This document shows, one piece after another, positions 16,991 to 27,372 of a DNA stretch of 51,999 nucleotides. How positions within the stretch are numbered: the stretch's first letter is position 1; each line of letters opens with the position of its first letter. The notes under the pieces are model-generated. The model ran no database searches. It was not told the origin of the DNA and worked only from the letters and a program-made list of their open reading frames with translations. The position numbers were made by a program, and so were the translations under genes. This DNA is from an uncultured Clostridia bacterium (GTDB lineage Bacteria; Bacillota; Clostridia; TANB77; CAG-465), in NCBI GenBank assembly GCA_947624625.1, contig CANQLD010000004.1, positions 1-51,999 on the forward strand, written 5' to 3'.

Positions 16991-18178
16991 ATGTCAATTA
17001 GAGAGAGATTAAGTGGAAATGAAGCAGTAGCAACTGCAATGAAACAAATTAATCCAGATGTCGTAGCAGCTTACCCTATAACTCCTTCAACTGAAATACC
17101 ACAATACTTTTCTAACTTTGTAGCAAATGGAAGTGTAACAACTGAATTTGTACCTGTTGAAAGTGAGCATAGTGCTATATCTGCTTGTATCGGTGCATCT
17201 GCAGCTGGAAGTCGTGTTATGAGTGCAACATCATCTCAAGGCTTAGCTCTTATGTTTGAAATGCTATATATTGCCTCAGGATTAAGACTTCCTATTGTAC
17301 TTATAGTTGCAAATAGAGCTTTATCTGCACCAATAAATATTCATAATGACCATTCAGACTCAATGGGAGTTAGAGATGCAGGATTTATACAATTATATTG
17401 TGAGAGCAATCAAGAAGCATATGATAATACTGTAATGGCAGTAAAAATCGCTGAAAAAGCAAAACTTCCTGTTATGGTTTGTTATGATGGCTTTATAACT
17501 TCACACTCTGTAGAAAATATAACTTTAATGGAAAATGAAGAAATTCAAAAATTTGTAGGAACATACAAACCTGAAGAATATTTACTTGATGAAACAAGAA
17601 ATATTTCTATGGGACCTTTAGATATGCAAAAATACTACTACGAACATAGAAAAGATATTGCTGATGGAATGAGAGAAGCAAAAGTTATTATTGAAGAAGT
17701 ATCAGAAGAATTTGCAAAAGTTACAGGTAGAAAATATGATTTATATGAAAAATATAAATTAGATGACGCAGAAATTGGTATTGTAGTATTAAACTCTACT
17801 GCTGGAACTGCAAAAGATGTTGTTGATAGTCTTAGAGAAAAAAATATAAAAGCTGGACTTTTAAAACCAAGAGCATTTAGACCTTTACCATATAATGAGT
17901 TACCTAATGAATTAAAACATTTAAAAGCACTAGCTATTCTTGATAAAAGTGATAGTGTGAATGGATATTGTGGTCCTCTATTTTCAGAAATTACATCAGC
18001 TATGTATTCTAGTGGCATAAATGTAAAAACTGTAAATTACATATACGGACTTGGTGGATTTGATGTAAAAGCTGACGATATATTAGAAGTATATAATAAT
18101 CTACAAGAAATTGCAAAAACAGGAAAAGTAGATAAAACTACATATTATTTAGGACTAGAAGATGGAGGTGAAAAATAA
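16991..18178 (+). CDS. porA: 2-oxoacid (pyruvate):ferredoxin oxidoreductase alpha subunit
   Basis: MSIRERLSGNEAVATAMKQINPDVVAAYPITPSTEIPQ; start at ATG 16991. Confidence 0.9.
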   Translation: MSIRERLSGNEAVATAMKQINPDVVAAYPITPSTEIPQYFSNFVANGSVTTEFVPVESEHSAISACIGASAAGSRVMSATSSQGLALMFEMLYIASGLRLPIVLIVANRALSAPINIHNDHSDSMGVRDAGFIQLYCESNQEAYDNTVMAVKIAEKAKLPVMVCYDGFITSHSVENITLMENEEIQKFVGTYKPEEYLLDETRNISMGPLDMQKYYYEHRKDIADGMREAKVIIEEVSEEFAKVTGRKYDLYEKYKLDDAEIGIVVLNSTAGTAKDVVDSLREKNIKAGLLKPRAFRPLPYNELPNELKHLKALAILDKSDSVNGYCGPLFSEITSAMYSSGINVKTVNYIYGLGGFDVKADDILEVYNNLQEIAKTGKVDKTTYYLGLEDGGEK

Positions 18179-19140
18179 TGCCATATAGTTTAAAAGAAGT
18201 TGTAAAAAAACAAAATCGTTTAGTAAGTGGTCATAGAATGTGTGCTGGTTGTGGAGCTCCAGTTACTATAAACGCAGTACTTAGAGCTTTAAAAGAAGAA
18301 GATAATGCAGTTGTAGCATCAGCAACAGGTTGTTTAGAAGTTTCAACTTGTATTTATCCATATACTTCTTGGAAAAATGTATCTTTTATACACTCTGCTT
18401 TTGAGTGTGCTTCTGCTACACTTTCAGGTGTTGAAACAGCATATAATTCACTTAAAAAACAAGGAAAACTTTCTAAAGATAAAGAAACAAAATTTATAGC
18501 ATTTGGTGGTGACGGCGGTACTCTTGATATTGGACTTCAATCTTTATCAGGTGCTATGGAAAGAAGACACAATATAACTTATGTATGTTATGATAATGGA
18601 GCATATATGAATACAGGTACTCAAAGATCATCTTCTACTCCACACTACGCAGATACTACAACATCACCTGCTGGTAAAGTTACTCAAGGTAAAGTTCAAC
18701 CAAGAAAAGATTTAACTGAAATAATGGTAAAACATAACTTGCCATATGTTGCACAAACTGCTCTATTTGGTAATTTAAAAGATATATATGAAAAAGCTGA
18801 AAAAGCAATCTATACTGATGGACCAACATATATTTCTGCACTTTCACCTTGTCCAAGAGGTTGGGGGTATCCTTCTGAAGATTTAGCTGCAGTATCAAAA
18901 CTTGCAGTTGACACTTGTTTCTGGCCTCTTTACGAGATAGAAAATGGTGTTTACAGAGTTACTTACAAACCAGCTAAAAAATTACCAGTAGAAGAATTCT
19001 TAAAAACACAAAAAAGATTTAGACATTTATTTAAAGAAGAAAATAAAGGTTTAATTGAAGAAATACAACAAGAAGTTGATAAAAAATGGGAATATCTTCT
19101 TATGATGGAAGAAGTAACAAATAAACAAAAAGAAGAATAA
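18178..19140 (+). CDS. porB: 2-oxoacid (pyruvate):ferredoxin oxidoreductase beta subunit (ThDP-binding)
   Basis: GHRMCAGCGAPV; FGGDGGTLDIGLQSLSGAMERRHN; YDNGAYMNTGTQRSSSTP. Confidence 0.92.
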   Translation: MPYSLKEVVKKQNRLVSGHRMCAGCGAPVTINAVLRALKEEDNAVVASATGCLEVSTCIYPYTSWKNVSFIHSAFECASATLSGVETAYNSLKKQGKLSKDKETKFIAFGGDGGTLDIGLQSLSGAMERRHNITYVCYDNGAYMNTGTQRSSSTPHYADTTTSPAGKVTQGKVQPRKDLTEIMVKHNLPYVAQTALFGNLKDIYEKAEKAIYTDGPTYISALSPCPRGWGYPSEDLAAVSKLAVDTCFWPLYEIENGVYRVTYKPAKKLPVEEFLKTQKRFRHLFKEENKGLIEEIQQEVDKKWEYLLMMEEVTNKQKEE

Positions 19141-19170
19141 TTTTTAATATTCTTATGATTCAAAAAAATT

Positions 19171-19198
19171 AGGTTTGTATCAATTACGGTACAAATCT
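19171..19198. terminator. Terminator between porB and BspA-like copy 2
   Basis: aggtttgtatcaattacggtacaaatct, T-tract; paralogous to 2693-2722. Confidence 0.7.
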
Positions 19199-19260
19199 AA
19201 TTTTTTTGATATATACATTTATTTTTAAAACTTATAATATTGTATATTTAACTACTTTCA

Positions 19261-21517
19261 TCAACTTATTAAATCTCCTAATATAACCTTTGATTTAGCT
19301 GATTTTGTTTTTAGCATTTCATTTACTAAATTTAATGTTGCAGTTGTATAATTTACTTTAATTTCTGCACTATTTTCTGTAGCTGCATTATTGAACATAT
19401 TTGAATATGATGTTGTTTCAGGATTTTTTATAGTTATATTAGTTTTTATTTTAATACAATCGCAAAACATATTATCCATACTTGTTACATTGCTTGTATT
19501 AAAATTACTTCCTAGATTTAAATTTGTTAAATTCCAACATCTATAAAACATATAATCCATTTTTGTTACTTTACTTGTATCAAAGTTGCTTATATCTAAA
19601 CTTGTTAAATTTCCACATCCTCTAAACATACTCTCCATATTTGTTACACTACTTGTATCAAAATTACTTACATCTAAACTTGTTAAATTTCCACAATCTT
19701 GAAACATAGCACCCATATTTGTTACATTTCTTGTGTCAAATTTATTTACATCTAAATTTGTTAAATTTCCACAATATTGAAACATACATCTCATACTTGT
19801 TACACTACTTGTATCAAAATTACTTATACCTACAGTTCCTAATTTATTACAATTTCTAAACATACATGACATATTCTCTACACTACTTGTATCAAATTTA
19901 CTTAAATCTATACTTATTAAATTCCTACAATCATTAAACATACTATCCATATTTTTTACTTTACTTGTATCAAATTTATCTTTTAAATTTATACTTGTCA
20001 AATTCCCACATCCATTAAACATATAATCCATTCTTGTTACACTACTTGTATCAAATTTATTTTTTAAGTCTATATTTGTTAGACTATCACATCTATAAAA
20101 CATATAATCCATTCTTGTTACACTACTTGTATCAAAGTTACTTCCTAGATTTAAACTTATTAAATTAGTACATGCATTAAACATACCACACATACTTGTT
20201 ACACTACTCGTATCAAAATTACTTACATCTAAACTTGTTAACTTGCTACAAACTTGAAACATACCATCCATTAATGTTACACTTCTTGTGTCAAACTTAC
20301 TTAAATTTAAATTTGTTAAATTTCCACAATATTGAAACATACAGCTCATACTTGTTACACTACTTGTATCAAAGTTACTTACATCTATATTTGTTAAATT
20401 AGTACAACTTCTAAACATACCAGCCATACTTGTTACACTACTTGTATTAAAGTTACTTCCTAGGTTTAAACTTGTTAAATTTTTACAATCATTAAACATA
20501 TAATCCATATTTTTCACATTACTTGTATCAAATTTTTTTCCCAAATTTAAGCTTGTTAAACTATTACATCCCCAAAACATACTACTCATATTTGTTACAC
20601 TACTTGTATCAAATTTATCTCCTAAATTTAAGCTTGTTAAACTATTACATCCATAAAACATATAATCCATATTTTTTACATTACTTGTATCAAATTTATT
20701 TCCTAGATTTATACTTGTTAAATTAGTACAACTATTAAACATACTCCCCATAGCTATTACATTACTTGTATCAAAGTTACTTAAATCTAAACTTTGTAAA
20801 TTTCTACATCCTCTAAACATACCATTCATATTTGTTGTCATACTTGTATCTAATACTTTCATATCTACCTCTTTTAATTCTGACAAATTTACGCACAAAC
20901 CATCCAATCCGTTTATTTGCTATTACTTTCCCATTTCCGCCTATTGTTAACTCATATTCTCCATTTCCATTATCTAATATCCATGCCATTACTGAGCCAT
21001 TCCTTTTTGCTGAAACATCCCAAGATTCTATTACATCTTTTGGCACTTTATTATTAGTTATAAACTTCATTTTAGTTATTTTTGTTCTATATTCTTCAGC
21101 ATGAAAATCATCTTTTGACCAATCAGAAAAAGCTTTTAATATAGAATCATTTGGATTTCCTATTATATAGTCCATACTTTCTGCTATTTCTTGTTTTTTC
21201 TTATCTTCTCCTAAATATGCAAGTCCTTCTCCAAGAGCTATCACTTCGTCCTTATATTGCTCAAAAACTACACCATCATAATCTTCTGGTTTTATTTTAT
21301 ATTTATCTCCTTTATATTTTGCCATTAACTCACCTTGTCTTATTCCATATGCATATTTCATTTCTTGAAGGTCGCTTCTAAATGCCGCCTCTTTAGCATT
21401 ATCCATTGGATTATTATATATTACCGTGTTTATTATTGACGCAGCAAGTATTATTATTACTACTATTGTTATTAACATTACTATTAAACTTATTCCTGTT
21501 TTTCTTGATTTTTTCAT
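19261..21517 (-). pseudogene. BspA-family repeat surface protein, copy 2, with a frameshift between N-terminal pilin-like domain and 18-repeat region
   Basis: ORFs 20813-21547 and 19261-20907 together match the full 2730-4034 product; frame changes at ~20885-20925. Confidence 0.85.
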
Positions 21518-21552
21518 ATACCTTTCCTCCTTACCTAATTTAGACACACAAA

Positions 21553-21591
21553 GCCAGTGCTAGAATATTTTAACCATATTCTAACACTGGC
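21553..21591. repeat. Leader hairpin, copy 2
   Basis: gccagtgctagaatat tttaacc atattctaacactggc then tttttt. Confidence 0.7.
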
Positions 21592-21632
21592 TTTTTTAAG
21601 CTATTTATTTTTTTTATATTATCTAGTATGTT

Positions 21633-21668
21633 TATGTATGTATGTATGTATGTATGTATGTATGTATG
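21633..21668. repeat. Tetranucleotide microsatellite (TATG)9, copy 2
   Basis: Nine perfect tatg units. Confidence 0.97.
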
Positions 21669-21798
21669 TATAGTGTATTCATATTTCTAACTCCTTTAGT
21701 TTACATATGTTATATTTACCTTAACCTCTATTTCTATTCTACTACATTTTTTTCTTTTTTACAACAATTCTTAATATACTTATTTTTATCTTTTATTT

Positions 21799-22572
21799 CT
21801 ATGCCACTTTATGATTTACATCTAGTACATTTTCACTCACTTCTTCTTTTTCATCTAATTTGTTTATAATATATGCTGGCAAATACGAAATTAAAAATGC
21901 AAGTATTCCAACAAAATATAGTGGGATAAGTGGTGGTATATGTTTTAAAAATGGATAAATTTCTAGTATAGTATCAGGAAGTGAAGTTGACATTATATAA
22001 TTTGTATGAAATATACTATTTCCATAAGTAACTATACTTACATATGTTACACCAATTAAAAATGCAGGAATCATTTTCTTTGCCTCTATTTTATATTTTA
22101 GCACTACAAGTAGATATATACTAGTAAGTATCATAAAATGGTGACAAATTACAAATTGCCAAAATTCACAAGTATCAAAAGCATATTTTAAATCTGTCCA
22201 TATAACTGCTGGAAGAGGTCCAATAAATGTGAAAAAGTAAACTATTTTATATAATTTTTTATCTCCTTTAAATAAAACATATATCATAAAAAAGTTAGTA
22301 ACAAAACATAAATGAAGAGGTAAATCTTCGTACACATTAAAAGTATTTGTAGCAAATAATCCAGCATAATATATAACCATATTTAGTAACAAAATTGCAC
22401 CCATTACATATCTTAATTTTTCTTTATGTTTATATTCTCTTAATCTATCACGATAAAAATATATCAAAAATATACCAAGTAACAATAAAGCTATTAAAGC
22501 TATATGTACTGGTCCAAAAATTTCAAATTTTATATTTCCAACATTAGAAAAAAATCTATACATTATTATCAC
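21799..22572 (-). CDS. YwaF/TIGR02206-like integral membrane protein
   Basis: Multi-TM protein with DLPLHLCFVTNFFMIYVLF and HHFMILTSIYL segments typical of YwaF-type proteins. Confidence 0.65.
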   Translation of the reverse strand: MIIMYRFFSNVGNIKFEIFGPVHIALIALLLLGIFLIYFYRDRLREYKHKEKLRYVMGAILLLNMVIYYAGLFATNTFNVYEDLPLHLCFVTNFFMIYVLFKGDKKLYKIVYFFTFIGPLPAVIWTDLKYAFDTCEFWQFVICHHFMILTSIYLLVVLKYKIEAKKMIPAFLIGVTYVSIVTYGNSIFHTNYIMSTSLPDTILEIYPFLKHIPPLIPLYFVGILAFLISYLPAYIINKLDEKEEVSENVLDVNHKVA

Positions 22573-22680
22573 CTTATCATATAGTATTATACTTCTTTTT
22601 ATTACATATTTCTACATTTTTTACAAAAAAATATAAAAAAGCAAGTAAAACTATACCTATTTTACTTACTTTTCTCTTTT

Positions 22681-25600
22681 CTATTTTAACTTCATAGATA
22701 AAATCTTTGATATACCATATTCTTCCATAGTTACTCCATAAACAGAAGATGCAACTTCCATAGTACCTTTTCTATGTGTAATAACTATAAACTGAGTTTT
22801 CTTTGAGTATTTTTTTATATAATCTGCAAATCTACTTACATTTACATCATCAAGTGCTGCCTCGATTTCATCTAGTATACAAAATGGTGGAGATTTTAAT
22901 TTTAGTATTGCAAATAGCAAAGCTGTTGCAGTAAGTGCTCTTTCACCACCTGAAAGAAGTGACATACTTTGAAGCTTTTTACCAGGAGGTTGAACTTCTA
23001 TTTCTATTCCACTTTCAAGTATATTTGACTCGTCTGATAATTTTAGTTCTGCCTTACCACCACCAAATAGCTCTTTAAAAGTATCATTAAAATTAGTTTT
23101 AATGCTTTCAAACTGCTTAGAAAACTGCGATTTCATTATGCTTGTCATATTGTTAATTAAGTTTTGTAATTTAGCCTTTGTTTCTTCTAAATCTTGTTTT
23201 TGAGTAGTTATAAAATCATAACGTTCTTTAGTTTTGTTATACTCTTCTATACTACTTACATCAACATCTCCAAGTTCTTTTATTTGTTTTCTAATCTTTT
23301 CTGCCTCTTTATTTATATTTACATTTTTAGTATCAATTACTGCGGTAGATTCTACAAATTGCTTTGCTGCAGCTATAGATATCTCATAGTCTTCCCACAT
23401 TTTATTACGCAAATTCTCAGTTTCTAAATCAAACTTTATTTTCTTACTTTCTGTTTTAGACTTTTCTTCTTTTATTTTTTCAATTCGTTTTACACTTTCT
23501 AAAACCTTTACTTCTAGTTCATCTTGCTTTTTAGTAATGTTTTCTTTATCAAGTTTTAACTTACTTGTAATTTCTTGGTATTCAGTCTTAAATTTATTTT
23601 TTTCTTCTATTTCATTTTTACTTTTCTCAATACTTAACTTAAATTCTTCAATATCTTGTTTTAATTTCTCAGATTGCTCATTTCTTCTTGTAATACTTAC
23701 CTTGAAATTTTGTATATCTTGCTCCATTTTTTCCTTCATTTCGTCAATTGAAGCAACACTTTCGTCAAATGATGAAAGTGATATTTTAAGATTTAAAATA
23801 TCTTCATTTAAGTATTCTAATTCCTTGCCACTTTCTTTGTTATCTAAAACATATATATCAATTTCGTGTTGTTTTTCACTCACGTTATTATCTATCTCTT
23901 CTATTTTAGCATTTGAAATATTTATTTCCTCTGTTAATGAGTTAATTTGCTCATTTAACTTATTAATATCTTCATTACTTGTTTCTTTACTTTTTTCTAT
24001 TCTTTCTAGTTCTCTTGTAATATTTCCATTTTTTTCTTTATATGTTGCAACTTCAATATTTAAATTGTCAATTTCCTCTTTTAAGACTTGCATTTTTCCC
24101 CTTATGTCATTAATAGTTGTTTCATATTCCTTCCTTTTTTCTACGAAACTTTGCAAATCTTTTTCTTTTGTCTCAATTTCTTCTTTTATCTTCTCAATTT
24201 TATTATGCCTTCCTACAAGTCCAATTGTATTTGTTTTTTGCTTACCTCCTGTAATACTTCCAGTTGGGGCGATAAGTTCTCCATCAAGAGTAACAATTCT
24301 TGCATAATTCTTCATACTGCTTGAAATCTTTAATGCGTTATCAACATTATCCACAATAATTGTATTACCAAGTGCAAGAAATACTGCTTTTTCATACTTT
24401 TTATCATATTTTATTAAATCTACAGCAAGTCCAACAAAACCTTCAAATTTTTGGTATTTAGATTTTGAGTCAATACTAACTGATTTTATATTATCAAGAG
24501 GTAAAAATGTTGCTCTACCAAGTAGATTTTCTTTAAGGAAATTTACTATCCTAGTTGCACTTTTTTTAGTATCAACTACTATATTTTGAAGATATCCTCC
24601 AAGTGCAATTTCTATTGCATATTCATACTTTTCCTCAGTACTTACTATACTTGCAAGAGTTCCATAGACTTGATTTGCCATTGAATTTTCATTTGCAAAA
24701 TCAAGAGATGCTTTAACACTTTTTAAATAACCTTCATTTTCTTTTTCTATATTTACCAAATAATTATGTTTTGATTTTAATGTCATTACTTCTTGGTTAA
24801 ACTCGTTATATTTAGCAATTATACTTTCTAATTCTTTTTGAATACTAGTTAATTTTTCGTCATTACTATTAAAAATCTCAAGTTTTTTATTTAATTCTTG
24901 CTCTTTATTATTTAAAACAGATACTATTTCTTGCTTTTCAATAGTAATTTTATCTTTTAAAGAAATATTTTTATCAAAGCCCTTTTGTTTTTCTTCAATT
25001 TGTAATTTATTTGCCTCTATTGTTGCTTCCATACTAGAAATATTTGCTTTTAATTCGTATTTTTCCTCTTGCATACTATCTATTTGTACTTTCAAAGTTT
25101 CTACACTACTTGCCTTATCATCTAGTTTTTTCATTAAGCTATCTAATTCTTCTTGTTTTTGCTTTAATTCTTCTTCAAATTTTGCTTTGTTTTGAGTCAT
25201 ATTTTCTCTTTTTTGAATTCTTGATTTTATTTCTTCTTCAAGTGCAGTAATTTTTTCATTATCTTCAGCTATTTCAACTTTTAGTCTTTCTATATTTTCA
25301 TTTGCAGAAGCAATTTTTGAATTAGATAACTCAATTGTAGAATTAAGCCTTTGAATCTCATTTTCAAGCTCATAATATGAAGTATTTGCATTTTCTTGCT
25401 TTTCAGTTATTTCAGCAATTCTATTTTTTATTTCTAATTTATTTTTTTCATATTCAGTAGTTACTTTTTCTTCATTTTCAATGTCCTTGCTTAATGTTAA
25501 GATAACATCATCAAGTTTTTGTATTTCAATTTTGTTTTTCTCAATACTGTTTATAAATATATAGATATCAAAAGTTTTTAAGCTATCTCTTAAGTTTAAA

Positions 25601-26244
25601 TATTCTTTTGCTTTGTTGCACTTTTCACTTAAAGGTCCAATTGTATTTTCAATTTCTGCTAATATATCTGACACCCTTGCTAAATTAATCTCAGTATTTG
25701 ATAATTTCCTTGTTGCCTCTTCTTTTCTTACCCTATACTTAACTATACCTGATGCTTCCTCAAAAATATGTCTTCTTTCCTCAGATTTAGATGAAAGTAT
25801 TTCATCAATTTTTCCTTGAGATATAATACTATAACCGTCTTTTCCAACACCTGTATCCATAAATAATTCTTGTATATCTTTGAGTCTACACTCACTTCCA
25901 TTAATTAAATAGTTACTTTCACCATTTCTATATACTCTTCTTGTTACTACAACTTCGTTATACTCAATTGGAAGTTCACCGTCTGCATTATCAAGGTACA
26001 TTGATACTTCTGCAAAGCCTACTTTTTTTCTTACTTGTGTACCTGCAAAAATTACATCTTCCATTTTGTTACCACGAAGTGTTTTTACACTTTGTTCACC
26101 TAATACCCATCTTAAAGCATCAGAAATATTACTTTTTCCACTACCATTTGGTCCAACAATTGTTGTTACTCCATCTAAAAATACTATTTCTGTTTTATCT
26201 GCAAAGGACTTAAATCCTTGTAACTCAATCTTTTTTAATTTCAT
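22681..26244 (-). CDS. smc: chromosome segregation protein SMC
   Basis: MKLKKIELQGFKSFADKTEI...GPNGSGKSNISDALRWVLGEQS; hinge SITGGKQ; LLSGGERALTATALLFAIL...LDEIEAALDDVNV. Confidence 0.97.
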   Translation of the reverse strand: MKLKKIELQGFKSFADKTEIVFLDGVTTIVGPNGSGKSNISDALRWVLGEQSVKTLRGNKMEDVIFAGTQVRKKVGFAEVSMYLDNADGELPIEYNEVVVTRRVYRNGESNYLINGSECRLKDIQELFMDTGVGKDGYSIISQGKIDEILSSKSEERRHIFEEASGIVKYRVRKEEATRKLSNTEINLARVSDILAEIENTIGPLSEKCNKAKEYLNLRDSLKTFDIYIFINSIEKNKIEIQKLDDVILTLSKDIENEEKVTTEYEKNKLEIKNRIAEITEKQENANTSYYELENEIQRLNSTIELSNSKIASANENIERLKVEIAEDNEKITALEEEIKSRIQKRENMTQNKAKFEEELKQKQEELDSLMKKLDDKASSVETLKVQIDSMQEEKYELKANISSMEATIEANKLQIEEKQKGFDKNISLKDKITIEKQEIVSVLNNKEQELNKKLEIFNSNDEKLTSIQKELESIIAKYNEFNQEVMTLKSKHNYLVNIEKENEGYLKSVKASLDFANENSMANQVYGTLASIVSTEEKYEYAIEIALGGYLQNIVVDTKKSATRIVNFLKENLLGRATFLPLDNIKSVSIDSKSKYQKFEGFVGLAVDLIKYDKKYEKAVFLALGNTIIVDNVDNALKISSSMKNYARIVTLDGELIAPTGSITGGKQKTNTIGLVGRHNKIEKIKEEIETKEKDLQSFVEKRKEYETTINDIRGKMQVLKEEIDNLNIEVATYKEKNGNITRELERIEKSKETSNEDINKLNEQINSLTEEINISNAKIEEIDNNVSEKQHEIDIYVLDNKESGKELEYLNEDILNLKISLSSFDESVASIDEMKEKMEQDIQNFKVSITRRNEQSEKLKQDIEEFKLSIEKSKNEIEEKNKFKTEYQEITSKLKLDKENITKKQDELEVKVLESVKRIEKIKEEKSKTESKKIKFDLETENLRNKMWEDYEISIAAAKQFVESTAVIDTKNVNINKEAEKIRKQIKELGDVDVSSIEEYNKTKERYDFITTQKQDLEETKAKLQNLINNMTSIMKSQFSKQFESIKTNFNDTFKELFGGGKAELKLSDESNILESGIEIEVQPPGKKLQSMSLLSGGERALTATALLFAILKLKSPPFCILDEIEAALDDVNVSRFADYIKKYSKKTQFIVITHRKGTMEVASSVYGVTMEEYGISKILSMKLK

Positions 26245-26356
26245 AGCTATCTCCTCGTAAAATTTATACAAAAAAATTATATTACAAAAAAATACATTTT
26301 TCAAGGCTTTTTATGGTATTTAGCAAATGTATAACACACCAAAAAAGCTAGCTCCA

Positions 26357-26722
26357 TTATTTAGAGCTAACTTTTTTTGTTAATTCATAACTTAAATCAA
26401 TTAAGGCAAATATTTCTTCTTTTTCTACTGTACCATCTAGCAAAACTGTAATCCAATGTTCCTTATTCATATGATATGCTGGTAATATTCCTTCTTTTTT
26501 CCTTAAAGCTCCTATCATATCTGGAATATTTTTTAAGTTTATTACAAAAACTTCGCCTTCTTTTTTTATTTTCAATTTATTATATGGAACATCCATTACA
26601 AGTGCAAACCATTTATTATTTTCTTTATGTTTAAAAGTAGTGTAATTTGGATATTTCTCCCAAGGACGTTCTTGCAGTATATCATAGTTTTCTACTATAT
26701 ATGACTCTATGATTTCCTTCAT
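26357..26722 (-). CDS. MmcQ/YjbR family protein
   Basis: KYPNYTTFKHKENNKWFALVMDV...MNKEHWITVLLDG. Confidence 0.8.
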   Translation of the reverse strand: MKEIIESYIVENYDILQERPWEKYPNYTTFKHKENNKWFALVMDVPYNKLKIKKEGEVFVINLKNIPDMIGALRKKEGILPAYHMNKEHWITVLLDGTVEKEEIFALIDLSYELTKKVSSK

Positions 26723-26737
26723 AATATATTTTCTCCG

Positions 26738-27240
26738 CTATTTATTCTTTAACCATTCTAAAAGATTTTCAAATTCTCCAAAATCATTTTCAAAAAATAG
26801 TCCCTTATTATTTAATTCTATAATTTCTTCAGTAGTAAGCCATCTGACAGATTCTACTTCTTCTTTTTGTAAATTTAATTTATTTAAATCTTCTATTTCC
26901 ATTTTTACATAATAACTATCCCAAAAAGCTCTTTTTTCATCTGTTCTACCTGAGAAAAATAGTTGCAAATCCTCTCTATTTATATCCAGTCCTAACTCTT
27001 CCTTAACCTCAGTTACTATACCTTGCAGACTAGTTTCCCCACTTTTTGGATGTCCTCCTGTTGAAGCATACTTTCCATTTTTTCTCTTACTTCTTTTTTG
27101 TATTAAAAATTTTCCTTCATTATTTTGAATAAATATTACAACACAAAGTATGTACCTTCCTTCAGGCACTTCTTCGCCTTTTAATATTGTTTCATTTGTA
27201 AGGCACCTTTGTGCGTCATATAAATCTCTTCTTTCCATAT
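26738..27240 (-). CDS. NUDIX hydrolase
   Basis: GGHPKSGETSLQGIVTEVKEELGL Nudix box; start at 27240 after ggagag RBS. Confidence 0.88.
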
Positions 27241-27325
27241 TACTCTCTCCTTTTATATAAATATAGCATAAAAGATTACAAAAAGCAAATAATTTTTTTA
27301 AGTATATAATTTTTAATTTAAACAA

Positions 27326-27362
27326 AAAAAGATAGAGATGTTTTCAAATTCACCTCTATCTT
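27326..27362 (-). terminator. Terminator of the ATPase/surface-protein operon
   Basis: minus strand: agatagaggtgaatttgaaaacatctctatcttttttt, just after the 27373 stop. Confidence 0.75.
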
Positions 27363-27372
27363 CTAGATTTTA

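Noticed and set aside
19261-20900. Regular ~75-80 nt repeats considered as a CRISPR array
   Set aside because: Period corresponds to 25-27 codon BspA repeats in a coding frame; units are degenerate, with no spacer/repeat structure.
23537-24307. 256-aa ORF on + strand inside smc
   Set aside because: Antisense shadow of the coiled-coil region; Ser/Phe/Leu-rich artefact of AT-rich codons.
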